A stretch of 10,514 nt of DNA from an uncultured Clostridium sp. (GTDB lineage: Bacteria; Bacillota_A; Clostridia; Lachnospirales; Lachnospiraceae), in assembly GCA_900556965.1 (NCBI GenBank), contig USQV01000016.1, forward strand, positions 1 to 10,514, written 5' to 3'. The notes beneath the pieces are model-generated. The model had not been told where the DNA came from, made no database searches, and saw only the letters and a list, made by a program, of their open reading frames with translations. The translations under genes and the position numbers were made by a program. This document shows, piece by piece, positions 6,707 to 10,514 of this stretch (positions are counted from its first letter, which is position 1; each line of letters begins with the position of its first letter).

Positions 6707-7679
6707 ATCCATAAACTCCACGGACGGACACCTCTCCGGATATTACCTCTGTCTGCGTTCCGTCAGGAAGTCGGACTAAAAGCCCGCCTTTTTCATTGAT
6801 CCCCTCGCACACACCGCGGAATTCTCCGGAGGGATCCAGAACACAAACCTCTTTTCCGAGGTTCACCAGTCCCTCATTATATTCTGCCATCAGCGCAGAC
6901 ATATCTTCTGTTTTCACAAAGACAGCATAGTAGGTCTCAAGTGCCTTCATGGTCTGGGCAATGATCTGGCTTCTCTGGTATTTTTTCCCTGTCTCAAGAT
7001 AAAGGGATGTGGCTGTAGCACGGATCTCCTCGGCAAATTCTGTCTGGTTTACGTTGATCCCGGTTCCCGGGATCACATACTGGATCTCCATCAGCTCCGT
7101 TCCCATCTCCGTCAGTATCCCACAGATCTTTTTCCTGTTTAAGACCAGATCGTTCGGCCATTTGATCTGGGTTTCGATCCCTGTTGCCTCTAAGATCCCT
7201 TTTCTGACCGCCAGCGCCATTACGAGTGTCAGCATAGAAGCTGAGATCGGATTGATCTGCGGCCGCAAAAGAATACTCATCCAAATACCGACGCCGGGCG
7301 GTGAAATCCATGTCCTTCCTCTCCTGCCTTTTCCTCCATCCTGTATTTCCGCAACTGCCAGAGTACCATGCGGTGCTCCGCTTTCTCCTGCCACACGGGC
7401 ACGGATATTGGTGGAATCTGTCTTATCAAAAAAGAGGATATTCTTACCGGCCCATTCGGTATGGATCGAGCTCTCCAGCTCCTCTTTGGAAAGGACATCC
7501 GATGTCCCTTTCAAAATGTATCCTTTATTTCTCACCGCCTCAATCTCATAACCTTCTTCCTTGAGCTGTCCCATGACCTTCCAGACAGCCGTTCTGGAAA
7601 CCCCGAACCGCTCACACAGCTCCTGTCCGGAAATAAATCCGTCGGCTTCCTTCAGTAATTTAAGGATCTCTCCCTTCAT
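6699..7679 (-). CDS. birA: Bifunctional biotin-protein ligase / biotin operon repressor BirA
   Basis: BirA activates biotin to biotinyl-5'-AMP, transfers it to the lysine of biotin carboxyl carrier domains, and in its bifunctional form represses biotin genes. The 326-residue product has a winged helix-turn-helix at about residues 2-58 (ISGQELCERFGVSRTAVWK), so it should bind DNA. The ligase domain has FFDKTDSTN (83-91), the biotin/adenylate loop GKGRRGRTW (116-124), KWPNDL (173-178), KKICGILTE (183-191) and GTGINVN (205-211). A C-terminal SH3-like domain follows. Two adjacent ATGs are possible; the second, at 7679, lies six bases after GGAGG, against three for the first at 7682. The start overlaps the stop of the preceding gene. 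No biotin operator of the TTGTAAAC type was found in the window, so any regulatory target lies elsewhere. Confidence 0.95.
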   Translation of the reverse strand: MKGEILKLLKEADGFISGQELCERFGVSRTAVWKVMGQLKEEGYEIEAVRNKGYILKGTSDVLSKEELESSIHTEWAGKNILFFDKTDSTNIRARVAGESGAPHGTLAVAEIQDGGKGRRGRTWISPPGVGIWMSILLRPQINPISASMLTLVMALAVRKGILEATGIETQIKWPNDLVLNRKKICGILTEMGTELMEIQYVIPGTGINVNQTEFAEEIRATATSLYLETGKKYQRSQIIAQTMKALETYYAVFVKTEDMSALMAEYNEGLVNLGKEVCVLDPSGEFRGVCEGINEKGGLLVRLPDGTQTEVISGEVSVRGVYGYV

Positions 7680-7990
7680 CATCTACCTCCCCACACGCTG
7701 ACAGCACTCATCACTGCCATGATCACAAGTCCGGCACCGCAGATCATCTGGATCGCAGCTGATACCTTCTGACCCTTGTTTCGCATGCTTTTTTTCATCC
7801 GATACCTTCCTGTGACCAGATTTAGAACCGCTGCCAGAAAAAATATCACCGGAAAAAGTGACATATACTCCTCCGGATCGATAAACGAGATCACGGCCAT
7901 AATGACCACAGCAATTCCGATCAGAATGTGCAGCATATCTAAGGCCATAGATTCGCCCTTTAATTTCCTTCTTCTATCATTTTCAGCCAT
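7679..7990 (-). CDS. Small membrane protein with three predicted helices, function unknown
   Basis: I do not recognise this 103-residue protein. It starts with a charged segment (MAENDRRRKLKGES) and then shows three hydrophobic stretches at about residues 18-37, 43-60 and 79-99. Between helices 2 and 3 lies a strongly basic loop, RYRMKKSMRNKGQK (62-75), which by the positive-inside rule should face the cytoplasm; that puts the N terminus inside only if one segment is not spanning. The ATG at 7990 has AGGAGA eight bases upstream, but it overlaps the patatin gene by 31 bases. A second ATG at 7948, with AAAGGG seven to eight bases upstream, would remove the overlap and the polar leader. The stop overlaps the birA start. 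Its place between a phospholipase and BirA makes it a candidate membrane partner of the SPFH/patatin pair, but that is only positional. Confidence 0.75.
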   Translation of the reverse strand: MAENDRRRKLKGESMALDMLHILIGIAVVIMAVISFIDPEEYMSLFPVIFFLAAVLNLVTGRYRMKKSMRNKGQKVSAAIQMICGAGLVIMAVMSAVSVWGGR

Positions 7991-9081
7991 TCAACATTTC
8001 TCCTAACCTGCTGCCTTTTTATCAGATCTGCAATGATGCCCTCCGCTGTATAAATATGAAAGACCTCCAGCTCCAGCTTCCGCGCACATAATTCCAGAAC
8101 AGCGCCATAAAAATCCCTGTAATCCCAGTCCGGCGGGAGACGGAATTTTTGAGCAAGCGCCGGAAACAGTTTTTCTGTATACAGGCGGTAGCCCGACAAT
8201 TCCTCTTTTTCTTCTTTTTCCTTTGATGGTATCAGAAAAGCCCGGAACAATTCTATTTCCGACATCAGCTTGTCAAAATAGTAGGCCTCTGAATACGGAA
8301 GATCAATATAATACTTTCTTCCCACCAGATCATGGATAAGGCGCATTCCATCATAATAGCCCAGCGTCATGTTCCTCATGGCTCTGATTTTATCAAAGCG
8401 GAGGATACCTCCTAAGTTCCTCCGCGGTGCGATCCTGTATATATTTACATCCTCCGGGATCCGGAACATTTTCTCCCGATCCACTCCGATCCCATATATC
8501 CGTATCACGATAATATCCTTGTCGCCCTTATCCACAAGGACATCTACAGGCACGTTGTTGACACTGCCGCCGTCCATATAGGTCTTTCCGCCAAGCTTTT
8601 CATTCTTAAATCCCGGAAAATAGGCACTCGCCAGCAGCATGTCCTTCATGGCTCCCGGCGGTGCAGATTTTACATCAAAATTGATCCCTCTCCTGTCCGA
8701 TAAGGACAGGGCTGTTGCATAAAAATCACAGTGGGAGCTTTTGATCTTTTCCTCATCGAGGGTATCCTCGATCAGCTCCTTTAAAGGCTCAATATCGAGG
8801 CCTCTGTCCGTAACAAGCTTTTTTATCTGCTCGAGCTTTCCGTCCTCCGTGCGGAAAACGCGGGAATAATCCATATTTTTCCATATAGATTCCGCCCGTT
8901 CAAGGTCATCCATGCAGATAAGTGCCCCGTTCAATGCACCGACAGACGTTCCCGCAACTCCCTTTATCCGGATCCCGGATTCCTTAAGGGCCTTCCACGC
9001 TCCCACCTGATAAGCGCCTCTGGCTCCGCCGCCCTCCAGGACGATTCCGTATTCTCGGTTTATATCCGGTTTTTTTCTCAT
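7960..9081 (-). CDS. Patatin-like phospholipase family protein
   Basis: This 373-residue protein has the patatin Ser-Asp catalytic dyad fold, which hydrolyses acyl ester bonds of phospholipids or other lipids. Visible elements are the oxyanion-hole loop GGGARGAYQVG (17-27), the nucleophile elbow GTSVG with Ser46 (44-48), the ASAYFPGF segment (151-158) and the DGG box with Asp170 (170-172). Ending near residue 260, this core is complete. A further 110 residues at the C terminus, rich in charged residues and probably helical, are not recognised. There is no signal peptide, so it should act at the cytoplasmic membrane face. Its ATG shares one base with the stop of the SPFH gene (TAATG), and GGAG lies five bases upstream. 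It should therefore be made together with the scaffold protein. The substrate is unknown. Confidence 0.93.
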   Translation of the reverse strand: MRKKPDINREYGIVLEGGGARGAYQVGAWKALKESGIRIKGVAGTSVGALNGALICMDDLERAESIWKNMDYSRVFRTEDGKLEQIKKLVTDRGLDIEPLKELIEDTLDEEKIKSSHCDFYATALSLSDRRGINFDVKSAPPGAMKDMLLASAYFPGFKNEKLGGKTYMDGGSVNNVPVDVLVDKGDKDIIVIRIYGIGVDREKMFRIPEDVNIYRIAPRRNLGGILRFDKIRAMRNMTLGYYDGMRLIHDLVGRKYYIDLPYSEAYYFDKLMSEIELFRAFLIPSKEKEEKEELSGYRLYTEKLFPALAQKFRLPPDWDYRDFYGAVLELCARKLELEVFHIYTAEGIIADLIKRQQVRRNVEWLKMIEEGN

Positions 9082-10004
9082 TATTTCTCCACGATCTCCG
9101 CCGCACTCTTAACAAGTCCGGCAATCGACTGGATCTCGGAAGGGATGATGATCTTCGTTGCCTGACCGTCTGCTGCCTTTGCAAAGGCCTCCAGACTCTT
9201 TAAGGTGAGGACTGCCTGATCTGCACCGGCCTCCTTGATCATGCGGATACCGTCCGCATTCGCCTGCTGGATCTTTAAGATCGCCTCTGCCTGTCCCTCA
9301 GCCTCACGGATCCTCTTTTCCTTCTCTGCCTCTGCATGAAGGATAGCCGCCTGCTTATCTGCCTCTGCGTCAAGGATTGCAGACTGCTTCTTACCTTCTG
9401 CTACTAAAATTGTAGATTTCTTTTCACCCTCCGCCCTGAGGATCGCTTCACGACGCTCACGCTCTGCCTTCATCTGTTTTTCCATAGCATCCTGAATGGC
9501 AGACGGAGGAATGATGTTTTTAAGCTCTACACGATTTACCTTGATTCCCCACGGGTCTGTAGCCACATCGAGAGCAGCTCTCATTTTTGTATTTATAGTC
9601 TCTCTGGATGTAAGGGTCTGATCCAGCTCCAGATCACCGATGATATTTCTCAAGGTCGTCGCTGTCAGGTTTTCGATCGCCATGATCGGATTTTCCACAC
9701 CATAGGCATAAAGCTTGGGGTCCGTGATCTGGAAGAAAACGACGGTATCGATCTTCATGGTTACGTTATCCTTGGTGATAACCGGCTGCGGAGCAAAATC
9801 AACAACCTGTTCCTTTAAGATCACCCGTTTTGCAACACGGTCGATAAAGGGCATTTTAAAATGCACACCTACATGCCATGTTTCAAGATAGGCGCCCAGA
9901 CGTTCCACCACCATAGCCTGTGCCTGCGGCACGATACGGATGCAGGAAACAGCGACGAGCAAAATCACCATCAGCAGCAAAATCAAACTAATGAATCCAA
10001 TCAT
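9081..10004 (-). CDS. SPFH/band 7 (stomatin/slipin-like) membrane scaffold protein
   Basis: This 307-residue protein belongs to the SPFH (stomatin, prohibitin, flotillin, HflK/C) superfamily, which forms ring- or cage-like oligomers that organise membrane microdomains and protease complexes. An N-terminal anchor helix (about residues 2-21) is followed by the SPFH domain. That domain includes RIVPQAQAMVVERLGAYLET split over 23-42, VITKDNVTM (75-83) and NRVELKNI (157-164). Residues 188-241 are almost exact 11-residue repeats of the form I-L-x-A-E-(G/A)-x-K-x-x-x, a hendecad coiled coil. The C-terminal tail is alanine-rich. The ATG at 10004 lies one base after the GntR stop, with AAGGAGG nine bases upstream, inside the last GntR codons. 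Many bacterial slipins pair with an NfeD membrane protein; none is present here, and a phospholipase takes the next position. Confidence 0.93.
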   Translation of the reverse strand: MIGFISLILLLMVILLVAVSCIRIVPQAQAMVVERLGAYLETWHVGVHFKMPFIDRVAKRVILKEQVVDFAPQPVITKDNVTMKIDTVVFFQITDPKLYAYGVENPIMAIENLTATTLRNIIGDLELDQTLTSRETINTKMRAALDVATDPWGIKVNRVELKNIIPPSAIQDAMEKQMKAERERREAILRAEGEKKSTILVAEGKKQSAILDAEADKQAAILHAEAEKEKRIREAEGQAEAILKIQQANADGIRMIKEAGADQAVLTLKSLEAFAKAADGQATKIIIPSEIQSIAGLVKSAAEIVEK

Positions 10005-10005
10005 A

Positions 10006-10374
10006 TTATTTTTCCTCCTTCATTGTATCTTGAACCAGTTCCAGGATTTCCGGTCTGGTAAATCCAAGATGTTCCATTGATTTTAAAAATTCACGGATAT
10101 GCTCGGTGGCAGTCTCTGTTTTTAATTGTTTTATCATTGTTTCGTCCTCCGTAATAAATCGTCCGCTTGTACGGCGGGAGTGTACCAGACCAATTCTCTC
10201 CAGTTCGGAAAGTGCTTTTTGCATTGTGTTAGGATTTACGGATGCTTCCATAGCAAGTTCGCGAACAGAAGGAAGTTTGTCCCCGGGTTTATAGGTGCCG
10301 GAGATAATATCATGCTGAATTCGTTCCATGAGCTGAAGATAAATGGGACGGTCACTATCTAAATTCCATGGCAT
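10006..10374 (-). CDS. GntR-family transcriptional regulator, YtrA type
   Basis: This 122-residue protein is a small GntR repressor. The winged helix-turn-helix is clear: PIYLQLMERIQHDIISG (10-26), PGDKLPSVRELA (30-41), VNPNTMQKALSELERIGLV (46-64) and the wing SRRTSGRFI (66-74). Only about 45 residues follow, forming two helices. This is the YtrA subfamily layout, with a dimerisation tail rather than a ligand-binding FadR/HutC/MocR domain. YtrA-type regulators typically repress their own operon, often ABC transporters responding to cell-envelope stress. Here the following gene is an SPFH protein instead. The frame extends to a GTG at 10392, but AAAGGAG at 10383-10389, eight bases before the ATG at 10374, fixes the start. 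The upstream promoter overlaps a strong palindrome, so autorepression is likely. Confidence 0.93.
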   Translation of the reverse strand: MPWNLDSDRPIYLQLMERIQHDIISGTYKPGDKLPSVRELAMEASVNPNTMQKALSELERIGLVHSRRTSGRFITEDETMIKQLKTETATEHIREFLKSMEHLGFTRPEILELVQDTMKEEK

Positions 10375-10382
10375 ATTATGTA

Positions 10383-10389
10383 CTCCTTT
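10383..10389 (-). promoter_or_regulatory. Shine-Dalgarno site fixing the GntR start
   Basis: On the minus strand this reads AAAGGAG and lies eight bases before the ATG at 10374. The longer GTG-initiated frame (10392) would place it inside the coding sequence and has no site of its own. Confidence 0.7.
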
Positions 10390-10395
10390 CACTTT

Positions 10396-10429
10396 GTATT
10401 ATTGTACTATCTGAGTAATACAATAATAC
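10396..10429. promoter_or_regulatory. Operator-like palindrome, probable GntR/YtrA binding site
   Basis: The arms GTATTATTGTA (10396-10406) and TACAATAATAC (10419-10429) are perfect inverted repeats around a 12-base spacer. Inside the spacer TA (10408-10409) and TA (10416-10417) also match, so 13 of 17 position pairs of the 34-bp site are complementary. The inner core, GTACTA with TAATAC six bases apart, resembles the GT..TA..TA..AC pattern reported for YtrA-type regulators. The right arm covers the -10 element of the GntR promoter and the predicted transcription start lies at its centre, so binding would block polymerase. Confidence 0.8.
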
Positions 10430-10448
10430 AGATGCTCGCAAGTGTCAA
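10420..10448 (-). promoter_or_regulatory. Sigma-A promoter of the GntR-SPFH-patatin operon
   Basis: On the minus strand a perfect -35 TTGACA (10448-10443) is followed after 17 bases by TATTGT (10425-10420), a four-of-six -10 match. TATTAT, a better hexamer, is also present but only 14 bases from the -35. The strong -35 with a weak -10 that lies inside the palindrome fits a regulated promoter. The predicted start is about 10413, giving a leader of roughly 40 bases. No other obvious promoter was noticed between this and the lipid kinase gene. Confidence 0.68.
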
Positions 10449-10514
10449 GCACAATTGCAAAAAAATGATTCATTTAAATATCAGGGGGCATTTTACAAGA
10501 ATCTATCAGTAGAG
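10449..10514. other. AT-rich intergenic end of the window, no gene seen
   Basis: These last bases upstream of the GntR promoter contain A/T runs and a GGGGGC stretch but no convincing reading frame, hairpin with U tract or ribosome binding site on either strand. The neighbouring gene on this side lies outside the window. Confidence 0.4.

Noticed and set aside
7009..7551. 180-codon plus-strand frame opposite birA
   Set aside because: It lies wholly antisense to a gene with full BirA motifs, has no ribosome binding site that I can see, and resembles no known protein.
10480..10499. TTGTAAAA on the minus strand as a half of a BirA biotin operator
   Set aside because: No matching GTTTACAA half exists at the required distance, and the neighbouring gene is not a biotin gene.
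1..10514. Mobile element, CRISPR array, phage or defence island
   Set aside because: No transposase, integrase, terminal repeats, repeat-spacer pattern or nuclease/helicase genes were seen; the gene set is largely housekeeping.

Overview
The window reads as chromosome of a low-to-mid GC Gram-positive anaerobe, most likely a Lachnospiraceae-type member of Clostridia. The grounds are the gene set and protein style: a SigA/RpoD of Firmicute length, QueH rather than the cobalamin enzyme QueG, an EFR1-type flavodoxin/ferredoxin protein, a YtrA-type GntR regulator, and strong AGGAGG-like ribosome binding sites. This is inferred from protein features, not from a database search. There are no tRNA or rRNA genes, insertion sequences or CRISPR arrays, and no gene-free stretch longer than 300 bases.

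Left part (1-2700). The last 62 codons of a LysR-family regulator (+) end at 191 and face a MATE-family multidrug/cation antiporter (-, 231-1589). A structured inverted repeat (157-225) spans the lysR stop. A divergent promoter region of about 230 bases then separates the MATE gene from an EFR1-type flavodoxin-fold/bis-[4Fe-4S] protein (+, 1818-2639). That gene has a near-consensus promoter and a strong hairpin terminator, and the terminator overlaps the end of the next, convergent gene.

Middle part (2668-4618). queH (epoxyqueuosine reductase) lies downstream of rpoD (primary sigma factor) on the minus strand, with a terminator-like hairpin between them. rpoD has its own near-perfect promoter (4590-4618) and most likely starts at a GTG. 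Its immediate upstream neighbour is a lipid kinase gene, not dnaG.

Right part (4668-10448). Seven minus-strand genes form one tightly packed operon. In transcription order they are a YtrA-type GntR repressor, an SPFH/band-7 membrane scaffold protein, a patatin-like phospholipase, a small three-helix membrane protein, BirA, MutY and a diacylglycerol-kinase-family lipid kinase. Every junction overlaps or leaves one base. The operon is preceded by a TTGACA promoter whose -10 element sits inside a 34-bp imperfect palindrome with perfect 11-bp arms, a convincing autoregulatory operator. The first genes (SPFH, patatin) and the last (lipid kinase) all point to membrane lipids, whereas BirA and MutY look like housekeeping passengers. 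The most interesting proposal here is a GntR-controlled SPFH-patatin membrane-lipid module; its function is inference.
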